A stretch of 64,000 nt of DNA from Atrina japonica (taxonomy: Eukaryota > Mollusca > Bivalvia > Pterioida > Pinnidae), in assembly GCA_030159075.1 (NCBI GenBank), contig BROG01000005.1, forward strand, positions 1,934,001-1,998,000, given 5' to 3'. Positions within the stretch are counted from its first letter, which is position 1. Every line of letters starts with the position of its first letter. The notes beneath the pieces were generated by a model, which did not search any database, was not told the origin of the DNA, and saw only the letters and a list, made by a program, of their open reading frames with translations. The position numbers and the translations under genes are program-made. Positions 23,796 through 47,859 of the stretch are shown here, piece after piece.

Positions 23796-26592
23796 TCAGC
23801 AACCGCCAACGAAAAGGCAACTCAGCATTTCACTTAGTGAAACAGAGTAGTCGCAAACAAGCCTATTATACCGACCGTAAAATTTGCGGAACGTTGACAT
23901 TAAACGCGGTTTTCGATATCCCTGTGTCAATAATTTGTCAGTGAGTAGTTTACCTCTGTATATGAAATTTTCATATGTTGTACACGCCCTGGCATATCGG
24001 ATCATTTGTGAAATATAAAATCCATATGCGGGTGACTGAGGGATATTACTACTTAAATATGGAAAATTTACGATGGGAAAGCCGAAATCGTTGCGTTTGT
24101 CGTATAGCTTAGTTGCTAATTTCCCGTCTGTGTTTATATTAAGTACAATGTTTAAGTATGAAGCATGTGTGCTTGATTTTGTTGTATCTTTAATTTCTAG
24201 TTCGCTGGGATATGTCGCAATGACATATGTATGAAAATTGTCATTATTAATTGACACAACGTCGTCGATATATCTAAATGTCAAATTAAAGGACACCTAA
24301 CGTTTTCTTCTTTTGATTCAGCAGTTTCTGAATGAAGTCTGCTTCATATGAATAAAGGAACAGGTCGGCCAATCAAGGAGCACAATTGGTTCCCATAGGA
24401 ATGCCGACAGTTTGTTGAAAGAACACGTCTCCGAACATTACAAATATATTGTCTATTAGAAATTCCAGCATGTTTTTTATATCAACTTCAGTGTATTTAT
24501 GTGTAGAATCAGAGTGGTGTTTGACGAAATAAGTATCCTGATAGCCAATCACTAGATACTTGAATTTTCGGGTACCACCTTTAGTGAAAAAACAGTTGTC
24601 TATGATGTTGAAAAGTCTTTCTTTTAAATTTTTATGTGGAATAGTTGTGTAAAGAGTAGAGAAGTCATAAGTTTTGATACGGTGAATTCGAGAAAAATTG
24701 TGTGTCTTCAATTTTTCTAAAAGCTGTTTAGAATTTTTAAGTATCCACATCTGATTTACACCGCTTCTGGAATAAGCAACTGTACAGTATTGTTGAAGTT
24801 TCTCCTTAACGGCTGTCCATATCTTGGTAAGGAGTAAAGATAAAGGTTTGGTAGAACATTTGCTGGATCCTGCTATGTATCTTTGCTTATATGGGGTTTT
24901 ATGAAGTTTAGGTATCCAATATAAATGTGGTAGCTCGAAATCGGTATCCGTTGTAGGTATATCAAATGAGCGTAATACGGACACGAGATTTTGAAGGATC
25001 TCGTCCTTGGAACGTGAGCTACGTGTGTGTATATAGGATTTCCAGAATTCATATTAAACCCAAGTTCTTCTAATAAACAATTATAGTAATGTGCCTTACA
25101 AATAAAAACTATATTATTTGAAGCTTTGTCTGCTGGTTCCAGTACATACTGGTCATGTAATTTATCCAGTTCAGTTACTACTTCTGGATCATTAAATACA
25201 GAGGGATAACGTGTTTTCATAGTCCCTTTAAGTTTTCGAATACGAGATTTTATCAACCATCGTATGGCTTTCAGCCATTCAGACAAAGTGTCTGGTTCTA
25301 CGTCTCCATGTTTGGCCCATCGTCTGGCATAATCTTCGACAGAATCCATAACTAAACTGAAATTCTGACGCCAATTAAAGGAACGGGCTTCCCGGTATTT
25401 AGGGCCCCTTAAAATAAGATTTTTGAGGCTTTCATTTTCAACAATAGAAACGTCGCCGGTAATGACATGCCCGATATGATTGTATTTGAAAACAGATGAA
25501 GCACATGAACATGTGACAGTGTTGTGTAGAAGATGGTTGATATCTAGGCACTGCAAAACCTGTTTGTAATTGAATAGCTTGGATGCGATGCTAGGTGTAT
25601 AGCTATATGTAATGCAAGGCGTGGTCTTCAGTTTAAAATATGGTGGAATACAGGACTGAACCTTTTTGTGATTTAGAACATTGCCAATGTTGAAAGCGTC
25701 TATGCCTTTATTTGTAAATTTAAGTTTAAGGAAAAGACGTTTCTGTTCACAACAGTCATCGTTTGTAACGCGTGCAGGCTTAAACAGTCTTTGATAAGCG
25801 ATGTCCATTATAATGGAGTTCAGTATGTATTCTGGGGTTGAAGAATCCGTGTAGGGGTTCATTCTTGCTTCTTGAAAAAGTTTATTGAGATTTGTAAAGG
25901 GAACAGAATAAAGTTTGCTGCGAATGTGATGAGGACCCAATTTTTTGTTAACGTAAGGTAAAAGAGATGAAAACGTGACATCATGTATGTAGGGTCGATT
26001 GTATGAACGATGTCCGTGACTTCGTTTACGTCTTATGTTAGAATTAAAAAGTTCCATCACATTAACACCATTACACAGTGGGCTTGATAGATTGCCTACA
26101 CTTTGGATATTATCGTTACATCCATAGGGATATGCAGTGCCAAGCTGTTTAATCCAAAATTCTTCACGTTGTCTACGGAAGGGGGTACTCAAGGTGGGAT
26201 TGTTGGTCCAGTGGTATATTTTTTCAATTATACGCACTCTCATAGAGATGATGGAATGGTCAGGAGAGTTGAAATGTCGATAGAGTATCTGGTTACCCCC
26301 ATTCCATTATTAATCTCGAATCGATGACCAGATACTCTTTTATTTAAGGGCCCCTTAGTTTCGCCAATATAAATCAAACCACACAAGGTACACTCAATTC
26401 CGTAAACAAAGTTAGATGATTTGCAGTCTAGATGATCCCAGCTGCTGGTGTTGTAATGCTTATTTGTCAGATTGCTGGTGAACACTTGATCAGTTATTAA
26501 TATATGACATGTTTTACAATTTTTGACAGAACATGTAGAAATATTTGGTATATTATTTGAAAATGAACTATCAAAAATGTCGTCAATTTTTT
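23796..26592 (-). pseudogene. Naiad-type Penelope-like element: N-terminal GIY-YIG endonuclease plus RT
   Basis: Reading 26592 to 23796 in three frames gives: a Cys cluster CSVKNCKTCHIL; the GIY-YIG core FVYGIECTLCGLIYIGETKG; a HFNSPDHS and RRQREEFWIKQLG part with the catalytic Glu; a linker with TVTCSCASS (CxC); then RT motifs KLHKTPYKQRYIAGSS, DFSTLYTTIPHK, VGIPMGTNCAP and RYIDDVVSINN (catalytic DD). Endonuclease before RT with a CxC linker is the Naiad arrangement, the reverse of classical Penelope. Breaks: a frameshift near 26300, a 2-bp shift in an ACACAC run near 25030, a TGA at about 24370 in place of a Leu codon, and a shift near 24300. Few lesions for its length, so a fairly young but dead copy. 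The Cys residues are coded as Cys, with no sign of selenocysteine. Confidence 0.9.
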
Positions 26593-26880
26593 ATGGGAAC
26601 ATAAGCATTATTATGTTTATACCATAACTGGTCATCTTTTGACTGTACAAATGTTAAATTGGTAATGTCCCGAATGACATCCCGAGGAGCACCAAACAAT
26701 CTCTGCGAGTCTGTGCTCCCGATAGACTTCACAGAAGGACACCTTTTTATACTGGGCGCCGTGCCATCCAGTATGCAATTTTTGGTACTTGTTTATCCAT
26801 TAAATGTATATGTACCGAGTGACAAGTATTCTCGGGGACAATATGTCCACCAGCAGTGATACATACTCGGCGGTAAAAAT

Positions 26881-27062
26881 GTAAAAAAATTTCAGATACC
26901 AAAGTATAAATCAATAGAATGTCCAGGACATAGATACAAATCCGGTAAAAATAGACAAACACGGACCTCTTGAAAACAAGAGGTGGGATCAGGTGCCATG
27001 GAGGAGTAAGCATTCCCTGTCGTCCGGTCACACCCGCCGTGAATCCACAGTCAAGTCCACTT
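26881..27062 (-). repeat. Penelope-like module, copy 3 (upstream pseudo-LTR)
   Basis: Very close to the copy at 23577-23765 (gataccaaagtataaatcaa, gtccaggacatagatacaaa, gaggtgggatcaggtgccat). In minus-strand terms it lies before the GIY-YIG domain. It is therefore either the upstream pseudo-LTR or the 3' end of a further lost copy. Confidence 0.88.
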
Positions 27063-27069
27063 ATGTCAT

Positions 27070-27450
27070 CGGACTATAAACATTTCCATGGCGTTACGAA
27101 TGATTTCCAAGATTTTAACTAGATGTTTTGTAACATGTCTGTCCACTGTCTTTGTTTGCACTGTGACCGAAGATATGACCCAGGGGCAACACATTTAGGT
27201 CATAACCAGTTACATTTAAACTTGAACTCATTCCAAGCAAGGGTTGGAAATTAATAAAATGAAAGCAATAGCCCGGATAAGATTTTGTAACCATGGGTGC
27301 ACATTGACCTTGATTATGAAGATATGACCAAGTGTCAAGGTCACGACACACCTTTACATTCTTAACAATAACTTATAAAATGTATTCCAAGCAAATGTTG
27401 GAAAAATATAACCCATTTTGTGACTATGGGTGTCTGTGACCCCCGTTGGC
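27070..27450. repeat. Dispersed repeat with internal duplication
   Basis: Two related halves share gaagatatgacc, aaggtcac/aggtcata, attccaagcaa-gttggaaa and taaccatgggtg/tgactatgggtg words. This is a common type of non-coding bivalve repeat. The ORF on the minus strand is not credible. Confidence 0.5.
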
Positions 27451-30400
27451 ATATTCACAATAACAAAAATGACACTTTTTCAAACCTTTTATTAAAAAAA
27501 CAAGACACATATTGAAGCACATCACAAATATGTTATTTGACCACATAATGAGGTAGATAGCTTGAATTCAGTAAACACATTACAGCTAATATACACAGAG
27601 TTAACATGTTAACATTAATATTAAAGAACTATGTAGAATATAATTTTTTGGAGGTAGAGGAGTCAACGATGCTGTAAAAAGTCAACAAAACAGTCCTGTA
27701 TTTTGTACCGTAATATTTTGAAGAATTCTAACTCTTGTATTTTGTCAAGGATCATCATTTAATAATCAATAGACAATTAAAATTCCAAGAATCATGGAGA
27801 TTGTGATGGACTAATGTTATAAAAAAACTTTTCTTTATAATTTATAAATTATTTAATTAAACTGAAATAGAGAGAATAGAAATCGTTTATAAATTATTTG
27901 GTATTTGAATTTAATAACATTGGCTTGTTCCGATAACTGGAAAACTACAGCTGTAACAAAGTAGTGAGATATATATTTCTGATACTGACATGAAACTGAC
28001 ATGAAACACAAAATGATTATAGATGTATATTATGAATGAAATCCCTGACTTTATGACTTTAGTATTCCCTGTTTTAAGTGTCTGAAGTATTTTACTAACG
28101 CAAAGTAAACCTTAACTAAATGCAAGATTTGTCTCTTTGCAATCTAATATCTTTTCCCCGTGTGAAAGGGTGTCATCTCTGCCAAAAGTGAAGTGAACTG
28201 CGAAATCAGATTTGTATTCTATATTTAAATCCAATTACTACAGTAAAATAAAACCAAAAATATCAAACAAACAAATCATAAGCCATGGTCCCAACTACCA
28301 TTAGTTACTAAACACAGTATCTAGTATTATGTTAACAGGCTTCAAGTTTCAAACTCAGATAAAGGACAAAATGAAATATTTGGAGTCGTTGTTAAATAAT
28401 AGATAGTATGATCAAAACTAAGGAGTAAATACCCATGTTTCGTTCTGGATATTCACAAGACAAACATTTGTATAAAATGTAGTGTCTTGAAGACCTAAAA
28501 TTATTTCTGAGTAAATATCCACACACGGGTGCACGCAATGTTAGTTTATAATTAGAATTCAAATACCGTAAATATCCAGTCTGTAACTCTAGCCGGATAG
28601 TAAAATATTTATAATACGTTTCCATTAGAAACCTACATGAATTATGCTTGAATCAAATTTCTGAATATAAACTTTCAACAATAAATGATGGATGCAAAAG
28701 AAACATAATATGTGAGGACATTAAATCATGCATGCATACAATGGCGCTGAATTTGTTACAATACTACATACTAGGAATTAAGGAATGCATCTTGTATATA
28801 TGTAAATAATGGCACAAGTGCACCAAACTTGGCATAGTATAAAATATGGCACATCTCTTTCTTTACGTTCTCAAATTTGGGCAAAATTTTACCGCTATAT
28901 TCCTCATGCATAAAACAAGTTTTCCTACAGTTCAGATAATCTGCATTTTTAAAATCTCTATTACCTTTGTAACTAGTTATATACTCAAGTTCTGAGGTAA
29001 CATGGCTCTTTCCATGTTATACTTTTTACACTTATACAAAACACACCAAATGTTGACAGATATTAGATCTTGAACAAAATAGATGAAAAGAATATATCTG
29101 CACAGAATCCTCGTACACCTGTGATTTTAAACAAACAACTAGAAAACAACACATCAACAGAACGACAAACGTATCTTAATTACGTAGGTATTTACCAAAG
29201 TCAGCTAGTTTTGTTCCAGTGGCATGCTGCAGAACTTTTGTCCGAAGGTTCACATCCAACTTTATTATTGAGCTTTGTATGTGCCTTAACTTATTATACA
29301 TTTCATCCCAGGTGTCGTGGTTTTCCTTCTTGTTGTTTGATTCCTAATAACAGCTCGGTATACCATACCCCATATTTCGAAATGTTGTATCAAATTAATG
29401 ATCAATTCATTACTAAATAGTAATGAACTCTTAAAAACAAATACTTTAAGGAAAAGCCTTATTTTTAAAAATCAAGAATGTTAGTGGTCGACTAAAATAG
29501 AATTTGTAGAAAGATCGACATACAAACACGGCCATCACAACACAACCTACATAGAAGTCTAATAATTGATATATATATGGTGGCATTAAACATCCATTGT
29601 AATACTAACTCAAGATTACATATTCATTCCAACCTGTGTTCAGAACAATATAAATATAGAAAGTATTCCATACCAAAGATGTTTGAAAAATTAAAAACTG
29701 AAACGTTCATCTTTAAGGAAATACAGCCCAATATCGTTACATTATATACTATTAAAATGTTTATTTACAAAAAATTGAGGCATGGTTAAAAAATTATTCA
29801 ATATAATATATTTCAGTACATATTACAATTGTGAACTATATGGCACTCATTAAAGGATTCGTTTTGCACCAAAAACTGCCAAAACAGTATTTCATACTAT
29901 ATAAAGACAGAAATAAGTTAATTAAAAATTAGTCAAGTAATGATAAGACTTATATGGTTGTGTATTTCTGTCTACTACATACAAGCCAGTTTGCTTCATA
30001 TTACTTGACATTTGCCTTCTTCAACTTTTATACTTTGCATGCCAAATTTGTTGCATTCCAACTTTCATAGATGCTTGTCAGCTTTGATTCGACGCATGCA
30101 AGCTTTAATATAGTGCATGCCAATTTGACTACAATGTTTGTCAGCTTTGATATATTGTAAGCCGACATGACTTATGTATCTCAGGATCATGACCAAGGTG
30201 ATGTAAGAGTTTTATCGACAAAAATAAGTAGTGTCGTGGACTAGCAAACTTGCATGTAGGAGCTGATATACAAAACCATAACAACAGATACAGAAATGCA
30301 ATTACCGTCATATTTCATAACGGCAAAATGTAGCACAAATGAAAACACTTTAGTTCACAAAATATTCAGGTATACGTGCAAATCCCATCCATTTACACCT

Positions 30401-32167
30401 AATTCTTATATGTGCTTAAGGTTAATCATGTTGCAGAGTTTGCTCATTTGAATTAAAACATAACTCCCAAAATTAGTCGAAAGAATTCGAGCAATTCTAC
30501 GCTCTCTAACGATCTTATTGTCTATTCCATACATTTTTTTTATTGATTTCATGTATTTTACATGGTGTAATGTGTAACCACGAAACATACGTTACTTTTG
30601 GTATAATGATAGGATGATTGTGTAAAAAAGGATTTGCATTCTCTTGGGTTTTTTTACAATAAAATAACCATGTCGACTGATTCACAAGAACTTACTTATG
30701 TACATATGTAATCATTAGTTTATAAATTTCCAAAATCTACGGAAGTGATGTTATCGAACCGATAGCATTTTCAATGTTGACCTCTATTTCTTTCATTAAC
30801 ATATGACGTAATGATACGATTTCAAGTAACTGTGAGAAAATGCATAGAAAATGCTTAAAAATCTTGAAACATTAAAATTTTCTTGATCAATACGCTAAAT
30901 AATGATAAAAATATCCAACACTTCTATATCAATAAAGACTCACGTATAACCAATATAAGAATATTTTGTTAAAATAAGCACAAATGAAGACTATATACAA
31001 TATAGCATTCTACATTTCACCCGTATCTTCCTACCAACCGTCATAACCATTTTAGTACCTTTACTACAATATCCCCGTAATTGATTTCTCTCTACGTGTT
31101 TCTCCCTATATATATATAATATATATGTATATATATATATATATGACATAACAAACAGTCAAAACATAAATAGTCTAAGAAAAAATTATAAAATTAAATT
31201 TCCGGCTTTACATAAAACTATATTTCTTTTGTGATTTTTTTTCAAAATAACTGAATGAATTGTAAAATTAAGAATGACAATAAATTACCGCATTGTTAAT
31301 AAATTTATAACGATATTTGTTTTGGAGTCAGCTTCAATGCAGCTTAACATATTGAAGTCAAATGAAAAAAAGATTATCAAATTGAAGGAACTTTTTGAGA
31401 AAATGACAGATTTACACTTTTGTCTTTACATATTTGATCATCCATATGTCAATTATATATAAGTTCTTCACAACGTCTCCTTAAGATGTTAACACTTGAC
31501 ATTCCAATTCTGTCAAAAGCAACATAAATATTAGTAATGTTTACGGAGAGGTAGAGAGGCAACAAAAAAACAAACAAACAAAAAACAATGAACAACAAGT
31601 TTTACAGCTTATCAAATAGCTTTTTGCGTTACGCATAAGATAACACTAATGTTGTAAATATGGCACAGTTGATGATACAAAAATTATGTTTTCCCATTTC
31701 AAACGCTGCTTTAGTTGATATGAAAATTGTCAACGGTTGTAAATATATAAAATAACTTATCTAAAGTTCTTGTCTCAAAATAACAATACGATGTTAGATC
31801 CCTGATTCTATATTCTAACATGCAACAGCGCATTTACGAATTTGACTTCTATAATGGACAGATGATATACCCACTAAAGATCTAGTTTTCTTTGTCTCCG
31901 ATGCATGTAAAGGAATACTACAGGCCAAAAAAAGCATATGATTTTTTCGTTGTTGGCAAGCCTCTATAACCAATTTGATTTTGATAAATACTGTTTAAAT
32001 CAATACAAACGCACGTAACAGTGTATATTAGTACATCATTACCATTTCTTTTCTTTTCAATTTAAACTAATTCCTGATATTAATCATAAATACTTTCAAA
32101 TACTATATATATTTAACTCATTTTAAATGCCCATTTTCTCTCTATAATTTTGTACCCGTATAGAGTC
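27451..32167 (-). other. 3' flank and probable long 3' UTR of the NFIL3-like gene
   Basis: 4.7 kb, AT-rich, free of recognised mobile elements and of credible coding sequence. This contrasts with the repeat-dense DNA on both sides. Minus-strand AATAAA hexamers occur at about 29759 and 27489. A segment at 31141-31490 is present as an inverted copy at 53580-53945. A TA run occurs at 31110-31145. The end of the transcript cannot be fixed from sequence alone. Confidence 0.45.
31141..31490 (+). repeat. Inverted duplicate, proximal copy (pairs with 53580-53945)
   Basis: Over 31254-31470 the reverse complement of 53590-53820 matches at about 93% by eye, including gaattgtaaaattaa, gagtcagcttcaatgca, caaattgaaggaactttttg and catccatatgtcaattatat. 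The similarity extends through ccggctttacataaaac to gacataac. It lies in the 3' flank of the NFIL3-like gene. Family unknown. Confidence 0.85.
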
Positions 32168-43740
<11,573 letters not shown>

Positions 43741-43779
43741 GATCTCGAAAGCATCAGGTTTATACTACCATCACAATTC

Positions 43780-43787
43780 TTATGTAA
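43780..43787. promoter_or_regulatory. D-box (NFIL3/VRI site), proximal
   Basis: TTATGTAA, the core NFIL3/PAR-bZIP recognition sequence, 40 bp upstream of the NFIL3-like ATG. It may lie in the 5' UTR. Supports self-binding; inferred from sequence only. Confidence 0.5.
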
Positions 43788-43820
43788 TTCTCAAAGGCAA
43801 GGCCAATAAATTTCTGACAA

Positions 43821-43846
43821 ATGATGTAACGATGAGTGAACACGTG
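43821..43846. promoter_or_regulatory. D-box and E-box pair, proximal
   Basis: ATGATGTAAC at 43821-43830 fits the NFIL3 consensus [GA]T[GT]A[CT]GTAA[CT]. CACGTG at 43841-43846 is the canonical E-box bound by CLOCK:BMAL1/CYC and other bHLH proteins. About 80-105 bp upstream of the start codon. Confidence 0.5.
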
Positions 43847-44350
43847 ACTAATCCTGAGGTAAATAACTTAATGCTATTCATGCAGTTTCAATTGCAGATT
43901 GAAATTGCAATAAAGAAACTGAATAGTTCACCTAAGGTGAAGTTGATCTCTACTTATTTACCTTAGCTGCCCACAGATTGACCTGATATATTTCGTTTTC
44001 CTTATCGCTGATCTAAATATAGAGCAAAACGACAACAAATATGTAACTGCCGACCCATGATAAATTCATAGGTATTTCTCCAACAGCAGGATATTGCAGC
44101 TTAACAGGAAATTCATCTAAAGAATCAGAAAACATGAACCTGTATATAGCTATAACATTTCACCTTTTGGACAAGGGCAAAAGTTCAAACAAAGAAAGAA
44201 ATATACACACAACATGTAGCTTACCTCCCAAGCGTAAACCAATCTACCAGAAGTTTTCATCTAAGAGAACATGAATTATCTTCTGAGGTATTTCCCAGTC
44301 CCAGCAGTTTAACTTGTGATTTTGAGGTAGAATCTGTAAAATGAAATAAA

Positions 44351-44393
44351 ATTATGTAACAAAAAAGTGTTAAAAAAACAGAAACGTCACGTG
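44351..44393. promoter_or_regulatory. D-box and E-box pair, distal
   Basis: ATTATGTAAC at 44351-44360 is a full NFIL3/VRI consensus. CACGTG at 44388-44393 is part of acgtcacgtggt, which also contains TGACGT (a CRE half) on the other strand. About 610-650 bp upstream of the ATG, in the same left-to-right order as the proximal pair. Confidence 0.5.
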
Positions 44394-45062
44394 GTCATAA
44401 GCCTGAACTGATGTGACCTTACTTAGAGTTAATCAATGATCGACGCATCACGCTCAGCAGATACAAGTTCATTTTAATGGTCAGCTGTGGCTGAGCCAGC
44501 TTTATCAATTCAAATGTAAAGAAGCTCATAAATTATACCTGTTGAAAGGGTCATCTGAGGTGAATCGGCCATTGGGAATGGCGACCGCTGTTGTCAGTAC
44601 CTTTTCCCATTCGAAGCCATGTTCTCTAGTGTATGTGTGACCTGGCAAAAGATGCGTGCGCATACAAATTATATAATGGGCGCGTAACATAATACATAAC
44701 TGATAGCAAGAAATGGGTCAACTATTTAGTTTTTGAAAGGTTGTTCCATCCTAAATCAATTTGTCAAAGCATGTTTGTTCAAGTACTAAAACGTCAGAAT
44801 TTCGCAACACATGGTTTGTTATGATTCAAGCTGTATTCAAACAGTCACACAGAGAAGAGTAATGTTAATCTTGTTCATTCATAAACATGCTAAATCATGA
44901 AATAAACCTGTTGTATAGTTGTTTTGAACAGACGACAAATTAGAATTCCATAGCATAGGGATATTTGCATAATATGTTATAAACCTACATGTGTTGAACA
45001 CACATTGTAACCATATATAGGTCAAATGTAATTTGGATGTAAAATTATAGAGAATATACATA

Positions 45063-45187
45063 TGTATACCTATATGTTGTTTATGTTTTTACAAGTATAT
45101 CACTATCTATCTCTCTATCTCTATACCTATATGTTGTTTATGTTTTTACAAGTATATCACTATCTATCTCTCTATCTCTCTCTCTCG

Positions 45188-45251
<64 letters not shown>

Positions 45252-45286
45252 ATCTATCTATCTATATATATATATCTATCTATCTA

Positions 45287-45331
<45 letters not shown>
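45063..45331. repeat. 57-bp duplication followed by (CTAT)n(TA)n microsatellite
   Basis: The segment starting acctatatgttgtttatg is present twice (45068 and 45125) in direct order. It runs into CTAT units and then TA units. Confidence 0.95.
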
Positions 45332-45332
<1 letters not shown>

Positions 45333-45752
45333 GCAGTGATAAACATATAAAAAAGTAAACAATATAAATGTCAGAAATGTAGTGTCATATATTCAGGTAA
45401 AGTTAGAAACGCAATCATGCGCCACAATCACGCAGTCATCTTTTGTTGACTTTTTACAACAGTCACGGTGTGTAGATGATGAAATCAGTAAATAGTACAG
45501 TTTACTTTAAATTATGTTGGCCTACGTTGCAACAGATTGACAGCGTCAAGGCTGCAGTTTAAAGTAATTTTTAGGGTATAGTCACAGTTATATACATGAA
45601 ATCAATGGTTTTAAGCAGTTCAAAAGAAGAAGCAAACTAGAATTTTATTCAAATACATGTATTGAAGCCCAACTTTATCAGTTCAAGTTAACTTAAAGCT
45701 GAGTAATGTAAAGAGTGTAGCTGTCGAAATAAACACGAAAGATTTTCCCCAC

Positions 45753-47846
45753 ATCACAATCAATAGATAAAGCCCGGGACATAGTGTAATAGACACAGTC
45801 CGAAATACAAACAATGCAACAGATATAGCCCAGATCACAAACAATGTAACAGATATAGCCCAAAACATAAACAATGTAACAGATATAGTCCGAGACGCAA
45901 ACAATGTAACATATATATACCCCGAGTCACAAGCAATGTAAAATATATAGCTCGAGACTTAAACAACGTAACAGATATATCCCGGGTCATGAGCAATGTA
46001 ACAGATATGGTCCGAGACACAAACAATGTAACATTTATAGCCCACGACACAAATAACGTAACAAACTATGTAAGAGATATAGCACGAGACATAAACAAAA
46101 TAACAGCTATAGCCCGAGACACAAACAATGTAACATATCTATTCCAGGTCTCAAACAATGTAACATATATAGCCCGAGACACAAACAATATACGAGATCT
46201 ATCCCTGGCACTCTTTAAAGGATATCCCAACCCAAGAACAATTTAACATATATAGCTTTCGACACAAACAATACAGCTCGGATTACAAGCTATGTAAGAA
46301 ATATAGACCGAGACACAATGTAATACATATACTTAGTAGCCAGAGATACAAACAATGTACCAGATCTATCCCGGGTCACAAACATTGTAAGAAGTATAGC
46401 CTGGGTCACAAACAATATGACAAATATAGCCCGAGACATAAACAATGTAATATATATAGCCCGAGACACAAATTAATGTTTATCCCACGTCACAAACAAT
46501 GTAACATATATAGCCTGACACACAAACAATATTACAAATATAGCCCGAGACATAAACAATGTAATATATATAGCCCGAGACACAAATTAATGTTTATCCC
46601 ACGTCACAAACAATGTAACATATATAGCCTGACACACAAACAATATTACAAATATAGCCCGAGACATAAACAATGTAATATATATAGCCCGAGACACAAA
46701 TTAATGTTTATCCCACGTCACAAACAATGTAACATATATAGCCTGACACACAAACAATATTACAAATATAGCCCGGATCATAAACTATGTAACAGATATA
46801 GCCCGAGACACAATGTAACATATATAGCCGGAGACAACAATGTAACAGCTATATCCCGAGACACGAACAATGTAACATATCTATCTCGAATCACAAAGAA
46901 TGTTACATATCTATCCCGAGTCACAAACAATATAAAATATTCATCCCGAGTCACAAACAATGTAACGTATCTATCCTGGGTCACAAACAATGTAACAAAT
47001 CCATCCCGGGTCACAAACAATATAACATATCCATCCTTGATCACAAACAATGTAAAAGATACAGCCCAAGACACAACTATGTAACAGATATTGCCAAAGA
47101 CACAAACAATGTAACAGATATAGCCCAAGACACAAAATATTTATCAGATATAGCCCGAGACACAAACAATGTAACAGATATAGCCAAAGACACAAACAAT
47201 GTAACATATATAGCCCAAGACACAAACGATGTAACAGATATAGCCCGAGACACAAAAATATAACATATATAGCCTGAGACACAAACAATGTAACAGATAT
47301 AGCCCGAGACACAAAAATATAACATATATAGCCTGAGACACAAATAATGTAACAGATATAGCCAAAGACACAAACAATGTAACATATATAGCCCAAGACA
47401 CAAACAATGTAACAGATATAGCCCGAGACACAAAAATATAACATATATAGCCTGAGACACAAACAATGTAACAGATATAGCCCGAGACACAAAAATATAA
47501 CATATATAGCCTGAGACACAAATAATGTAACAGATATAGCCCGAGACACAAAAATATAACATATATAGCCTGAGACACAAACAGTGTAACAGATATAGCC
47601 CGAGACACAAAAATATAACATATATAGCCTGAGACACAAACAGTGTAACAGATATAGCCCGATACACTAAAAATATAACATATATAGCCTGAGACACAAA
47701 CAGTGTTACAGATATAGCCCGAGACACAAAAATATAACATATATAGCCTGAGACACAAACAATGTAGCAGATATAGCCCGAGACACAAAAATATAACATA
47801 TATAGCCTGAGACACAAACAATGTAACAGATATAGCCTGAGAAACA
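45753..47846. repeat. 29/30-bp minisatellite, about 70 units
   Basis: The unit is like tagcccgagacacaaacaat plus gtaacatata. From about 47240 on, 30-bp (acaaacaatgtaacagata) and 29-bp (acaaaaatataacatata) forms alternate, giving a 59-bp higher-order repeat. A longer unit with 'ttaatgtttatcccacgtca' is amplified three times at 46450-46770 with a period of about 123 bp. The long minus-strand frames are by-products of the period. Confidence 0.93.
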
Positions 47847-47859
47847 GTGTCACAATACA

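Larger units (their letters stand above)
21137..27062 (-). mobile_element. Tandem of three Penelope-like (Naiad-type) copies
   Basis: Read on the minus strand from 27062 to 21137, the order is: 3'-module copy (27062-26881), GIY-YIG and RT (26592-23796), 3' module (23765-23577), hammerhead-like motif (23432-23388), RT fragment (23335-22865), 3' module (22760-22589), degenerate hammerhead-like motif (22302-22257), a remnant of the module edge (about 21835-21786) and an RT fragment (21625-21137). All pieces point the same way. Head-to-tail partial copies with module sequence at both ends are typical of Penelope-like elements, whose repeated ends are called pseudo-LTRs. Confidence 0.85.
43741..44700 (-). 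promoter_or_regulatory. Probable promoter and 5' UTR region of the NFIL3-like gene
   Basis: Free of microsatellites and higher in G/C than the surroundings, notably 44380-44690. It holds the D-boxes and E-boxes listed. On the minus strand there is a TATA-like ATTATATAAT at about 44668-44677 and possible donors (GGAG|GTAAGC near 44226, ACAG|GTATAA near 44540), so non-coding 5' exons are possible. Start site not determined. Confidence 0.45.

Noticed and set aside
24365..24375. In-frame TGA in the Naiad-type RT as a selenocysteine codon
   Set aside because: Selenocysteines in clam Naiads replace Cys; this TGA stands at a Leu position after MGTNCAP and is explained by one base change. Frameshifts elsewhere show the copy is dead.
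29070..29420. 116-codon plus-strand ORF
   Set aside because: It lies in the 3' flank of the NFIL3-like gene, matches no family I know and has no splice or promoter context.
31274..31462. 62-codon ORF conserved between the two inverted copies
   Set aside because: In the 53.7-kb copy the changes do not respect codons, so the similarity is of DNA, not of protein.
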